NCBI GenBank assembly: GCA_005765155.1
Contig: VCCP01000001.1
Coordinates: forward strand, 3,658,001 to 3,722,000
Length of the DNA stretch: 64,000 nucleotides
Source of the DNA: Zelopaecilomyces penicillatus
Taxonomy: Eukaryota; Ascomycota; Sordariomycetes; Hypocreales; Pseudodiploosporaceae
Direction of reading: 5' to 3'
Program-made: the position numbers and the translations under genes
Notes under the pieces: generated by a model
The model's database searches: none
Told to the model about the DNA's origin: nothing
What the model saw: only the letters and a program-made list of their open reading frames with translations
Shown: positions 1 through 11,715 of the stretch, in pieces
Numbering within the stretch: the first letter of the stretch is position 1
How the letters are laid out: every line of letters begins with the position of its first letter

Positions 1-1781
1 TGCGCACCGTCGCCTCGGGCCGCATGCGCGCCGTGGAAACGCCGCTCGAGTCCGTCTATGATGAGTCGCCGCCCAGCACCGCCGGCGGCAACGGCACCAC
101 CTCGAGGACGAAGCGTCTGTCTATTCACGAGATCCTGGGCCGCAGCTGGGAATACGACGACAGAATCATGGAGGAGGACGACGAGAATGCTGCGACGCCG
201 GTGCAGTTCCCCGTCCATGCTGAAACCACTTACCCTGCCCACCTCACCCACTACACTCACTTGACCCCTGCCCACCTCCGTCTGAGCGCCGATTCATCCT
301 CGCGCAACGGCGTTTCACTCTTGCCCAGGGACTTTGGCCGCTTGTCCCTGGACGACGACTTCGACGAAGACTGGACGAAAGACGATGATGCACCATTTAA
401 TGCATTGTCCCCCCCGTCCAAGAGTAGCTCGCTCAACTCCAGGGGAATCAATGCCAATGTTCGGCTTGCTCTCGCTAACCTTGGCGAAAACCATCACACC
501 GTGGACATGAACGGCCATATGAGCCGCAGCAGCGATCGACCTCTGAGCACCTTGTTTGATTGGAGCGAGCCCATTGCACTCGACAAGCAGGATGTTGACG
601 GAAAGCAACTGCGTCCTCAGACTGCCCATGCCAAACAGGAAATAGACTCTCGGGGTGGCCGCTCTGCCATCAGGAAAGGGCCCATGCCGACGCATGTGCG
701 AAGCCAGAGCGTACCAGTAGTCCACGACGCTTCTGACGACCCCAAGGCACGAAACTCAAAGTATGGGACATGGGGCATGGGCACTAAAACCGTTAGCGAA
801 GACTGGGACGAGGACTTTGAGTTTAGCAGCAACGATAATTCTGCTGGTAAAGGAAATGAGCACCTCTTCGCCGTGCCCGAGTCTATCCGTGCCACCCAGC
901 CGAGCGTCAAGGCTCATTCAGGGCAGATTCGTGAACTGTCATTGCTAGTAAATGACCTCAAGCGTCTCTGCCGACACGGGCGGGACATGAATATGCTAGA
1001 AGGCCCGCAGAAAACTCTATGGAAAGAAGCCGAGGGCATCATTGCTCTCGCATCGCCTGATGAGGAAGACATGATGGAAGATCACGAAACAACCTCCTCT
1101 TTCAACCTTGATTCGTTTGAGGACGCTCTTGAACAACCCATAGATGATGACATTGACGCGACTTCTCTCAACATGATCGACGCTGCCTTTGACGGCCAAG
1201 AGCCAGCCATGTCCAAAATGGCAGTAGTACGCGAGCGACAATCCTCCAAGCGGCGGTCAGTCTTTTCCCCGGACGACGACATCTTTGGTTGCAATTGGCC
1301 AGTGACCGACGAAAACTACCTGCAATCCACTCGGTCAAGTCGACCCCGGACACCAGAAGGTCGATTGAACTCGAAGCCGGGTGATGTGACGGGAGTAGTA
1401 GCCCGCTCAGTGTTGGAGGCTATGCACCGTTCAATATCTGGGCCCATCCACACTGAGACCCGGCCAAACAACAAGATGCATTTTGACACAAACAGCCTAA
1501 GAGTGCTTGTCAGACGGGCAGGCGAACTGCGAGATACCCTTTCAGATATCGTCCGAAGAGCCGAGCAAATAACCCAGAGCCCAGCACGAACCCCTCGACA
1601 TCATGAGCGCCGCCTCGACTCCAGTCCTGCCTTTACACGCGTATTTGATGACCCGGGCTCGAGCCCACAACGACGACCCATTAGGAGTCGCGGTAACACC
1701 TCTTTACTAGACGGTACATCGCCCGATAACTCGCCATCTTCTCCCATGGCGAGACGTTTGCAAACGATGACCGTCGGCTAG
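1..1781 (+). CDS. C-terminal part of an acidic, disordered protein, possibly a septation-network component (5' truncated)
   Basis: The frame is open to the left edge of the window, so the first Met at 24 is probably internal and the gene starts outside. About 590 residues are visible. They are hydrophilic and Ser/Asp/Glu-rich, with acidic-aromatic patches such as LSLDDDFDEDW and SEDWDEDFEFS. Two short predicted helical stretches follow: one around residues 300-340 with LVNDLKRL and LWKEAEGIIALAS, and one near residues 500-520 with LRVLVRRAGELRDTLSDIV. The tail is rich in SP/TP sites. No catalytic domain lies in the visible part. The DWDEDF-type patches and the LVNDLKRL helix recall C-terminal regions of septation-initiation proteins (SepH/Cdc7 kinase tail, or Byr4/Bfa1). 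This is a weak, memory-based resemblance, and the function is otherwise unknown. The stop is TAG at 1779-1781. The next gene is convergent, about 2 kb away. Confidence 0.75.
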   Translation, partial: RTVASGRMRAVETPLESVYDESPPSTAGGNGTTSRTKRLSIHEILGRSWEYDDRIMEEDDENAATPVQFPVHAETTYPAHLTHYTHLTPAHLRLSADSSSRNGVSLLPRDFGRLSLDDDFDEDWTKDDDAPFNALSPPSKSSSLNSRGINANVRLALANLGENHHTVDMNGHMSRSSDRPLSTLFDWSEPIALDKQDVDGKQLRPQTAHAKQEIDSRGGRSAIRKGPMPTHVRSQSVPVVHDASDDPKARNSKYGTWGMGTKTVSEDWDEDFEFSSNDNSAGKGNEHLFAVPESIRATQPSVKAHSGQIRELSLLVNDLKRLCRHGRDMNMLEGPQKTLWKEAEGIIALASPDEEDMMEDHETTSSFNLDSFEDALEQPIDDDIDATSLNMIDAAFDGQEPAMSKMAVVRERQSSKRRSVFSPDDDIFGCNWPVTDENYLQSTRSSRPRTPEGRLNSKPGDVTGVVARSVLEAMHRSISGPIHTETRPNNKMHFDTNSLRVLVRRAGELRDTLSDIVRRAEQITQSPARTPRHHERRLDSSPAFTRVFDDPGSSPQRRPIRSRGNTSLLDGTSPDNSPSSPMARRLQTMTVG

Positions 1782-3760
1782 CTTGCCTTTTTTGATATAT
1801 CACACACAATTTTGAGCTCTAGCACCAACTACATTAAAACAAGAACCCCGCTGTTGGCTTTTCGGAGCCTTGTATAAAATATGAACACAATAATTTCTTT
1901 AGCTGCATGGTGATGATGGTCTGCACGCCATCCGCTCTATCACTATCAAAACGACACATCGCATATACCTGCCCGACTCGCTATCTTCCAGTCGATAGAG
2001 GAAGATCAAGAAGGGTCAACATGATCAGGAGAATTGTTTCTCCTCCCCACTGGTTGCATCTGGATAACAACGCTCAGCTTTTGGCATTTTTTTAAATTGG
2101 TTGAAACTAGACAAAGGTTCAACCGCATCGGCTCACGCTTTTTTACGCCAGTCCTTGAACGCCAGACTCCACGACTAATTATGAATGAATGGACAATGAG
2201 ATGCCAAACGAAAAGAGAAAAAAAAAACAAGAGAACCACACAATTATCATGTATCTGTGTCTACCCAGGACCCTGATGCTGTCAAGCTTGCTTTGCATAT
2301 ATGATGGCAGGCAGCGCAAAATGCAGAGCAGTAGATGAACGCTGCCACTACTGTCTATAAGAGTTGAGATGTCGCACCTTTTTCAGTGTTTAATGTGCTA
2401 CTTTTCGTGTACGAGTCGATGCGGTGATTACCGGACAAAGTCAGGGAAGATAATGGGATGTATGCTTGCAGTATTACAGGCTGGCGATGGTGCAAGGGAG
2501 GCAAATTTCGAGAAGACAATGTACCTTTCTCGATATATATCGCAGTAGAGGGTGTGTCAGCCTGAGCAAGTAATATGGAGGGGATGGAGGCGGAATACGC
2601 ACAAAAAATCAGTCCAACTACCTCTGAGAGGACTTGGGAATTGGGATACAGGATACCGGGGCGGTTCGACAACAAATGGTATTGCGTTTTAGCATCGGCG
2701 TATTGTTGACCTTGTACTTTTTCTAGTTTTTTTTTTCACCTTTTTTTTTTTTCTTTTTTTCAGGTTCATTTAACGAAATGCATGGATAGAGCTTGACGGC
2801 CCATGAAGCAAAATAATATCTACCTACCTGTGTATTTCGTAGTGACGTGATTGTTAACGGTGAAAGTGTATGTTTTTGTTTTGTCTTGAATATCTTGGTA
2901 TGTAAAAGTGAGTATTGGAATGTATGTCAATGTGGTATATGTTTAAGATGACAGCACACATGCTTGACGTGCGTTTTGTGTCTCAAAGTTGTTGTTATCT
3001 GCCAACAACACAACTCATGCTGGTAGTATGTTATGTATGACTTTCTGAGACAAGACTGATGAACTGGCTTCTTTTTGAATATTTTTTGCTTTTATGTTTT
3101 TGTTATACCTGTCTTAGACTCATTCATCATACATGCAGACAAATATAAAAAACAAAAAGCCCACTATACAGTATTTTGTCTCCCTCCATGTTCCCCCCCC
3201 CCCCCCCCCCCCCCCCCCAAAAAAAAACCAATACTCCATATTCCTAAGGAACCCCAAAAGGTCTATGGGGATAAAATGAAAATAGAAGCAAAACAGAAAA
3301 AAAAAAAAGCAAGAAAATGAGGCAGTGATAAAAACGCGGTTGTTTTGGGGGGTATATCCTAATCTCGTATATCAATCCATCCATCCATTCGTCTGTGGAT
3401 GTTTCCTCCACTGTTGAAAAGCAGACTGGCTTTTTTCGTAAAGCAAAAGTAAAAAGGAGAGCATGAAACGGAAACAGAAAAGATATTTAAAAAAAAATGA
3501 AGAAAAAGAGCCAAGTATGTAGACGAGGTTTTATATGTTTTAGACTGGATTGCTTGAGTGGTACACCTGCGTTGGGTATCTCTAGAGAGTATACATACCA
3601 TTGTTTGGTATGTAGGTAGGGCCAAGCTTATAGAGTTGGTATATTGTTTGAGAGAAAGAGAGAGAGAGAGATAGTATAAATGTATCCAGTGTAGATTTGT
3701 GCTACAACTGCTTTATTTCTCATATCGCACATTATTATTATTACATCCTCACACATCAAA
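1782..3760. other. Convergent intergenic spacer, AT-rich and low complexity
   Basis: This spacer lies between the 3' end of the acidic-protein gene (+) and the 3' end of the 7-TM gene (-), so it should hold two 3' UTRs and poly(A) sites. It is rich in T and A runs. It contains a C26-A9 homopolymer tract at 3193-3227 and a GA run near 3653-3671. The short open frames here have neither coding-like composition nor splice support. I see no gene. Confidence 0.7.
3193..3227. repeat. Homopolymer tract C26 followed by A9
   Basis: An uninterrupted run of 26 C is followed directly by 9 A. Such tracts are prone to slippage in vivo and to length errors in sequencing, so the exact length is uncertain. 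Confidence 0.9.
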
Positions 3761-6700
3761 TCATACCTTCACCTGGGTCGAACTCCACATTGTCTGAGAC
3801 GCAAAGCCCGGGTGCGCTACATCACTCGTAACCTTGCGAGTGGAGCGTCGAAAACCGGTAGCTTGCTCGCCGTGTGTAGAGATGGTGTCTGACTTTTGCT
3901 CGTGCTTCTGAATGGCACGCTGTTGCCAGAGCATCCCTCCAGACTGTAGATGACGCTCGGGGGCAGCCGCAGGCTGATGAGGTTGCTGGGACCAGAGGCC
4001 ACTGGCAGTAGAAATGATTGCCGCTTCCGTCTCGACATCGGGTGCGCTGGAGTCGGCTTTTGTCGCGGCCGGCTGGGGCAGAATGTCCGAGATGATGGCA
4101 AGCACTGACTTGTCAAAGAACGGGTGATGCTTGTAGACCTGGGAGCTTCCCATTTGAGCCAGCGTAGCGCCCAAGGTAGCAGGATCCATGCCCAATCCAG
4201 GTGCCGGTGCTCCACTGGCCGCCGTGGTGCCATCACGGCCTTCACTCCGCTGGACTGCGTTGCTCATTGTCGCAGCCCACTCATCCTCGGTAGCCCACGC
4301 GGCCGCTACCACGGGCCTGCTAGCCCTACGAGTCGCATCACTTACGGCAGTGTCCCACTGGGCGTTTGTCATGTAGACAGGCATCGTCCTCGCCATCGTA
4401 GTCGCAGCAGGAGCAGGAGCAGCAGTGGCCGGAGACGCTGTTTCAGGTTCGTCGGAGGAGTCTTCATCATACTCAGACTCGCTGTCATACACCGACGACA
4501 CAGCTGGCGAGGCCGGGCCTTTAGCCATGGTCGGCTGGCTTAGCCAGTTCTCCGTGAATACCGGCCCGGTGGAGGGGGCGGACCACATCTTGGGCGATTG
4601 AAGGTGCGCGATGCTCATTCCTGGTTGTGCCTGGCGTTTGCTGCGCGTGGTGTCAACGGCAACAGAGACAATGGGCAGATCAGACGGCTTTTTGTTTCCA
4701 ATGTGTTGGCGCTCGAGGCTAAACAAGCCGCCCTCTGAGCGCTCATGCTGAGCGGTCACAATTTGAGGAGCCCATAGTGCGGAATTAGCCCTCTCAAAGG
4801 TCTCACCCATTGTTTCTGATTGGGCCATTGCCAGCCCGTCACTTGGCAGCTCAAACGTTATTTCATCAGAATTTACCTTGACAGGCGATGTACCCTCATT
4901 TTGACTCCAGAGCAATGTCTGCGTATTAATATGTTTGCCTTTCTCACGAGGTGCGGATGGTGCAGTCCACAAAGATCTGCTCTCAATCGAGGCAGGTTCA
5001 GTCGTTCGGGACTTTGTTCGCACGATGCGTACATTTGCTGAGTCAAGCTCACACCACATCGCCTGCGCTGGTTGGGGCAATCCCTTTGTGGCATTCTTGA
5101 TCGCAGAGGGTGGTGACCATAGAGCCAACGACCCCACGGTATTAGGTGACGCCTTTGTCTCTTTGTTAGCCAAGACCTCATCCGTGGACCGAGACAAGGC
5201 CCGCTTTTTAGGGCGCCACAGGCCGCTTGAGCGAGCCTCAGAGATTCCATTTGACTCCAGCTGCCACAGTGAAGTGCTCGTCACCGTGGAGGGCTTGCTC
5301 TTTCTAGTTGCGGCACGAACCACCCCGAGCATCAGAGACAAATAAACCTTCCAAATCTCCTCTCTCGGCTGCGGCAGACCATATCGCGCAGCTGTGTGGC
5401 TCACACTAGGCCGCGTCGTGTCTACCCACAGTGTTGCAGCTTGAAAGGGCGAGCAGAGTTGGGATTCCGACTCAAGAGCTGTAGCAATGCGATCGTATGC
5501 GGCTTGATCGTAGTCGTTGAGCTGAGACGATTCCTGAATCCAATCTTGGACAGAAGTGGAAGGCTGTAGCCAGCTGTTCTCCTCCGCAGGAAGCAGACTG
5601 CTTCGAGAAGGTACCATGTCTGATCGTAGCAAGCTGGCAATCTCCCAGAGCGTAGTCTCGTCGAAGCCATCGTCAAACTCTTCCTCCTCAGCGTCGCTTC
5701 CGTCCTCGCTGTCGATAAAGTCCTGCATCTCGTCGCCGTATTCATCTCCATAAGCATCAACCACTGCGTCTGGATACCCGCCACGGGATTCAAGGGTCCA
5801 GGCCTGGGCAATCATGGCAGCGTCCATGGCTTGGCGCGAGCTGGACATTGTGCCAGACATGGGTAGGAACTGGGGTCGAATCGTTGCCATGTCTGATGTT
5901 TCCCCCCATGGGAACTGGTAAATGCCTAGGGTATCTCGCTTGCCTAACAGAGGCTTTGGGCTCTCTAAAATATCAGGGAGAAGGCTGATTCTCTTGCTAC
6001 GTCTCGGGGGTCGCTGTGTTAGCGGCCGAGCTACAGGTTGTCGTGAATTTCGTTGAAGATCAGAGTATGATGAAGGCCGGCGTGAGCCCACGTTTGACTT
6101 CAATGTTGGAGGCTCAGCCTTTTCTCGAAGCTGCGAGGGCAAGATTGTACTGGCCACTGGAATATCTTCAACAAGAGTCTCCTGAAGAGCAAGTGTTTCC
6201 TCAGGAATATCAGCCATTGATTCAATAGGCTGTTGCGCAGCCTGCTTGATGGGAGATGGGATGCTCATAGAGTCACCGGCCGCCTCGTCCGAGGAAGGGG
6301 TAGCCTGAGATTCTAGTGCCGAAGCAATGGACAGGCGTTTTGTTATAATATCAAAACCCGCCAGTTCCTCCGTATCGCTTCCAGACTCATCAGTATCCGG
6401 GGGTGTAGGGCTGCCAAGCTGGGCCATTGTTCGGCCAGGGACAGAGACTAAGCTCACTCTCCCAGGTGCTGACGCTGATCGGCGTACTGGTCGTCCGTCG
6501 CTGTCGCGGTCCATACCTGCCATTGTCGGCGACGCTTCTGAAGCGCTCCATCGACTTCGGTTCAATATCTTATTAGGGGGAAGATTGGCGGCGTCAATGA
6601 TTGTCTCTGACGGTACATGGATTGGCCCACTAATATTGACCCGGGGAGTCTCGCGTTGGGATTCCACCATTGGCGTAGAGTTGGACGAGGATAAAGAATT

Positions 6701-9700
6701 TCGAGAGACATTTTGCCTCATAAGCTTCCACTGGTTTTCTTGTAGGCCCATCTCTGATTCTAAGTTGGCTAGAAGCGTCAGACACTGCTGGCTGTCAACC
6801 TCGCCAGCCATATCTTCCCCAGCCACCTCGAGATTTTTCAGTTGTTGTCTAATCTTCTCGAGAGCATGCTGAGGTGACTCAAGAGGTGAAGGCTCGGCTG
6901 CAGCTATCATGGCTATCTGCCTCGGCTTATGCAAGACTAGCGGAGTTGGTACCTGCAGGTGTCGAGATCTCTTGTGTGTAATGCTAGCAGAAAATGATAA
7001 TGTTTCCTCTCCAAGGCGGCAGTGGAATACAGGTAGTGTGCCATGTCCCAGATTGCTTGCGATTTCTGCCAGCTGTCCTCTCATGGCCGATCCAAGACTA
7101 TGCGGAGTAGATGTATCTAGCATCACAGTGACAGTCTCAGCTCCATCATCTTCATTTTCGGACCTCAGCGTCTGATCGCTGACATCCGTTGGCAACGGTC
7201 TGTCACCAGGTGATGGGGCTTTTGATGCGCGTGTGTCATTATGCAAATTAGTGACTGATACACGACCATTAGCTGTGCTTAATGGGCTGTCAACGCTGAA
7301 CTTGGACATGAATCGTGCTTTTTGAGGATTCTCGGATGCTACCGAGGTTTCCTCAGTTTTGCCGCCCATATTGGGAGCTCCCATTGGAGACATTGGCGCC
7401 GCATTTTTGCGGAGCTGGTGGATTGCTGAAGACTTTGGCATCTCAGAAACAACATGAGGCAACGTCTGTTTAACGCTATCCATCCTAGTTACAGATATTC
7501 CAGCGGGGCCGTTCTGTCTGTGAGCCACATTTGTGAGGCCTATCTTCGGACTGCAGGCTAAACTTTGGGGCCGCGTGGCAGAAGAAGCCCGTTGAAAAGT
7601 TGAACCCTTTGGCGTAGCAGCATCTAGAGACAGAGCCTGCTTGTGCTGATATGATTTCAGGAGATTCTCTGGCATGAACTGCGCAGGTAGCATAGAGTCT
7701 TTTCGTGGGATTGGTCTCGGACGATGAACCATCGAGTCTCGGTTAGATTCTGTGGTTTCAGATTCCATCTTATTTTGCCCATCCAATAATTGGACCATCC
7801 TTGCGGCCTGGTGATCTTGGCCCTCAACACCATTTACGAACATGGCCGCTTGCACCTGGGCCATGTCCTTGCTTATCTGTGCCTTGGGGTTATTGGGTAT
7901 TCCCGCTGCTGCCCTCATCTGCACGGGTGTTTTAGCAGGCTTAGTATCAGCTGGTGGGGGTGAAGGTGGGCGTTGTCTAGAAGGCCGGATATTGTGCTTG
8001 ACTGAGCTGCTTCGGGGAAGAATGGATTTGCGCATTGTCAGGGCATGGTTTTCGTCTACGGGGCTCATTGATGTAGGCTGAACCCGTGGTACCAAGGGGC
8101 TGATTGATCCACGGAAGGCATTGTTAATCATGTTCGGTGACAGAACCTGGGTTTTTCTATCCGGATTCCGCAACGGTATGGTTGGAGGCTTGGCGGCATT
8201 CAACCTCACGGGACCTGGCGGTGGTTGCAGTGAGCTGGTGCGAACCGGCATCATCAGAGGTCTAGTGTTCTGTGTGATTGCGGTAGTTGCAATATGTGGG
8301 AGGGAAGAGGATGCCTCGACAGACCAGACGGCATCTTTCGGTGGCGTGAGTGGTGGTAGGTCGGCATTTTGGAATGCTGTCTGAGGCTGGCGAGGGGATC
8401 GTCTCCGGAGATCCTCCATACCGGGTGACCATTGTGCTGATGAAGTCGCTGCTGTTGCTGAGAGCGGAGGAATCTCTAAAAACGCACTGTTTGCTCCATT
8501 GGCCGCGTAGTTATTGGGGACTTGCTTCCGCTTGGATGCTTGCATTCTGCTTATCGCCTCTTCTGGAGACACACCTGGTGATTGCTGAATAGGTCCAGCA
8601 GCTGCTGGGCTGGAGAAGAGTGGGTGGGGGACTGCATCTCGGCGCTGCTTCTCATATTCGGCTGCTGTGGCTAGGTCGATAGTCGCAATCTTCTGAAAGG
8701 AGCTTGGTGTGCTGCTTTTGACCATGATGGGATTTGAGATGATGAGCTTATGTCCTTTTTTGTACTGTTTCTTGGGGACCTGATTCTCTTGATCCTGAAT
8801 GGTCGCCGGTGCCGTCTGGGATCTCATAGGAGGAAACAATTGACCCTGAACTGGCACCCCTCCTACTCCGGCCGCGACCTGTCCAGGCTTCGGTTGACTA
8901 ATGAATGGCAAGGCTCTGGTAACACCTCTAGAGGATCCTGTTGGCCCTTGCATCGTGGAATCCATTGCAGGACTCCCCCTCTCTAGTTCACGCTGATAAT
9001 AGGATGGCTGCCTTGAAGCGCGCGGTGCGAGGTCTGGAGTTGTATAATTACGAGTTGGAAGTTCCGCCAAGTGTATAGACTCAGTTGATGGATATTTCTT
9101 ATGCTTGGGCTGTGCACCCTGTTTAGTTGGTAACACGGCGCCCCCAGCGAAGAGCATTACCATAGCTAAAAGGGTATCAGTGAACTGGGGCATAATCTAT
9201 GCTTGTGACGTTTTATCATACCTATCAAAATCATGAGTCCTGAAGCGGGAACGGTGGTTCTAACCACCAGCGCTAAAGATTTGATACCGAGCAGCATGGG
9301 AGCGCTCAACTTGAAATTCCTCACATCAGTATACCATGTGCGTAAGCTTGTGACTTGAAGTTCAACTTACTGCAGTCCAAATGCCGAAGCCAGCGGTCAC
9401 GGCGAGCAAAGCCCTGCTCCGCGCTGAGTTTGGCCCAGCCTTCTGAATATCTTGTGCCATTCCGGCTAGAACTCCCCGGGTGGAGAAGACTAGGAAGAGA
9501 AGAGCATCGACCACGACAATGGCGATGCCCATAGGCATCAACAAGTTGGTGGCCACACACACAGGGTTGAATTGCGGCCGTTGAAGTCCAACAAAGACTG
9601 CGCCAAGGACGAATCGTATAATCAAAACACCCTGTAGGATGAGAGTGGTTCCAATGAGCTTCTGATTTCCCCCTATCACTGTCCAGAGCAGGAACTGCTC

Positions 9701-10052
9701 CACCGAGACTCGCGCTACTTGGTCAAACGAGGCGGCGAAGGCGACGACAACTTGACATCCCGAGGCTGCGTTTGTGTTTACGAGAGTAGCGATGAACCCG
9801 AGCAAGCCCCAGATGGAAGAGGTTGCTAGAAAAGATACGAGGACCAGCCTCGGCCCATCTCGAAAAAAAGGTGTACCATTTCCCCTGGTTAAGGGATAGA
9901 TGGCTCCGGAAGCTGCAAGCACAACGATGCCACTATGTAAGGAATTTTGAAGTCAGTACAGAATTCTAGCTGGGGCTTTCCACGCCGGGGCTACCGTCGA
10001 CTGACAATGCGAAAGTTGCGATCAAGGCTTGGGCGTTGCCAGCAGCTGCCAT
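3761..10052 (-). CDS. Large 7-TM protein with a giant disordered tail carrying repeated Leu-Trp motifs
   Basis: I assembled four exons with consistent phases: 10052-10006, 9932-9371, 9309-9222 and 9165-3761 (introns 73, 61 and 56 bp). They encode 2033 residues. The first ~240 residues form about seven hydrophobic segments, beginning MAAAGNAQALIATFAF and ending just after GLMILIAMVMLFAGGAVL. Exons 1-3 are essential: the long last exon alone would lose the membrane domain. The remaining ~1790 residues are polar, Ser/Pro/Gln-rich and probably cytoplasmic. A predicted helical patch lies in mid-protein (ALEKIRQQLKNLEVAGEDMA), followed by an acidic stretch. Residues ~1400-2033 carry about 20 Trp, mostly as (L/M)W followed by S/A/T/Q and often Pro, e.g. 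LALWSPPS, RSLWTAPS, SALWAPQ, PKMWSAPS. I do not recognise the family. The layout suggests a plasma- or organelle-membrane receptor or scaffold with a tail of short linear motifs. Confidence 0.82.
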
Positions 10053-11672
10053 AGTGGCGGCGCTGGGACGGCGGATGTAATTAGGCGGCAAAGCGAAGGG
10101 AATTCCCAGTCAATGGGAGAGGTTGTAGAATAAAATGAACGAAGGGGAATTCGGTGCTAGCACGACGAAGAATAAATCATGACGGGTGTCTCTCTCTCTC
10201 CTGGGGCCTCTTTACGGTTCCATGATGATTAGCAACGGCTCGCCCAGCACAACAACAAAAGATGGTGAGATGCAGGATGGAAGAAGTCGCAAACAAAGAA
10301 TCTCAACGGGCAGGCTAGGTGTGCAAGCCTGGTTTTCGGGGCGACAGAGGGGGCACCGCCTGGCGGTCGATCATGGAGAAAGCTTGGGCTTCCAAGAGAA
10401 TACGCCCACTCAAAGACGTGGACGAACGACGCACTGCACGCCCATCCATCGTGAGCCCATTGAAACCTCAAACAACCACCGGCGAGCCGACCCCCAGCGT
10501 GCAACATTCAATGAAGAAGCCCCCCCTGTGCGGCAGCAGCTCAAGCTCAAGTGGATAGCCCAAAGGGGCAAGGCAAGGCACTCCGTTGCGCGCCTTGTTT
10601 CACTTGAAACCCCAAGCGTCAGGACACGTGCAGGGGCGGAGCCTAAAAAGGCTGGAGTGTGTGTGGTGGTGTTGTGGTGTGGTGGATGCTTCGAGCAACG
10701 CCTTTCCGCGTTTGGCTGTGTCGATGCGACAGCTTTGATCACATCTGATGGATGGGTCGTTGTGGATGATGGATGTATAGCACTGGGAGGCTTATTCGAG
10801 CGCGGTCAATAATTATTAAGTCAAGGCTCTGCAGTCAGTGGAGCCTGGGTAGTAGGTACGGAGTAGAACAGAAAAGGATCAATCGATCGATCCTTTGGTG
10901 TTGGGCGGATGGATGAATGGCAGAAATAGGCACAACACTGTCTGTGGGCCAAACATTGTTTGTATGGAAACTCCACGGATTAAGACACTGGCTGGCTGGC
11001 TAGTCTGATCGAAACATGAAGCCATGTCCGCTGAGCTGCCAGCTCGCAGATGGATGCGTGTTGCAGAACTGTGAAGAGGGTGGTGACTGACAATTTTGAT
11101 CCTTGTTCGTTACTATCTCGAGATGCAGATATTGGGGTATCAGTACGTAACAAAGTTACCCCGCTAGCGGGCACAAGCGAGGACGTGCAGCAGGGATTTG
11201 ATCGCCATGTGTTGCTGCCTCCAGGCTGTTACTGCGCCGTACGTAGGTGTAGTGGTAACAGCGCTCTCCAAACTTCCATGCTGTAGGGGAATAGGCTCCG
11301 TACTTGGCCAACTGTAGCTAGCCTCTGTAGACATCTGCAGACAGGCACTTCAGGGCCCTGTTCGGTGTCGCCCTGGCAGGCCAGAAGCCCACCTCCACCC
11401 ACTGTAGGTGGCTGGCAAAGGGGGGGACACACTGCAGCGCACGGCCAGTAAGTTTACAAGGGAGTGAGTGAGTGAGCGAGTCTTCTTCCTATTTGTATTG
11501 TTTGTGCGCTCTATGCAAGCCCCGGCAAATCATCCCATCTCACAAGCCCTTTTGCCAAATGAGAGAACTTTTTTCTATCCAAAGTTACGGAGCACCATGT
11601 TAGTAAGACGGGGTGCTTGGATAGTCTATGCATGCATACGTACATGATGGGCGGATATAGACTCAGACAAAC

Positions 11673-11715
<43 letters not shown>

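Noticed and set aside
10186..10812. 208-codon open frame upstream of the 7-TM gene
   Set aside because: It has no recognisable domain, Arg/Thr-rich low-complexity translation, and lies where the promoter/5' UTR of the opposite-strand gene is expected.
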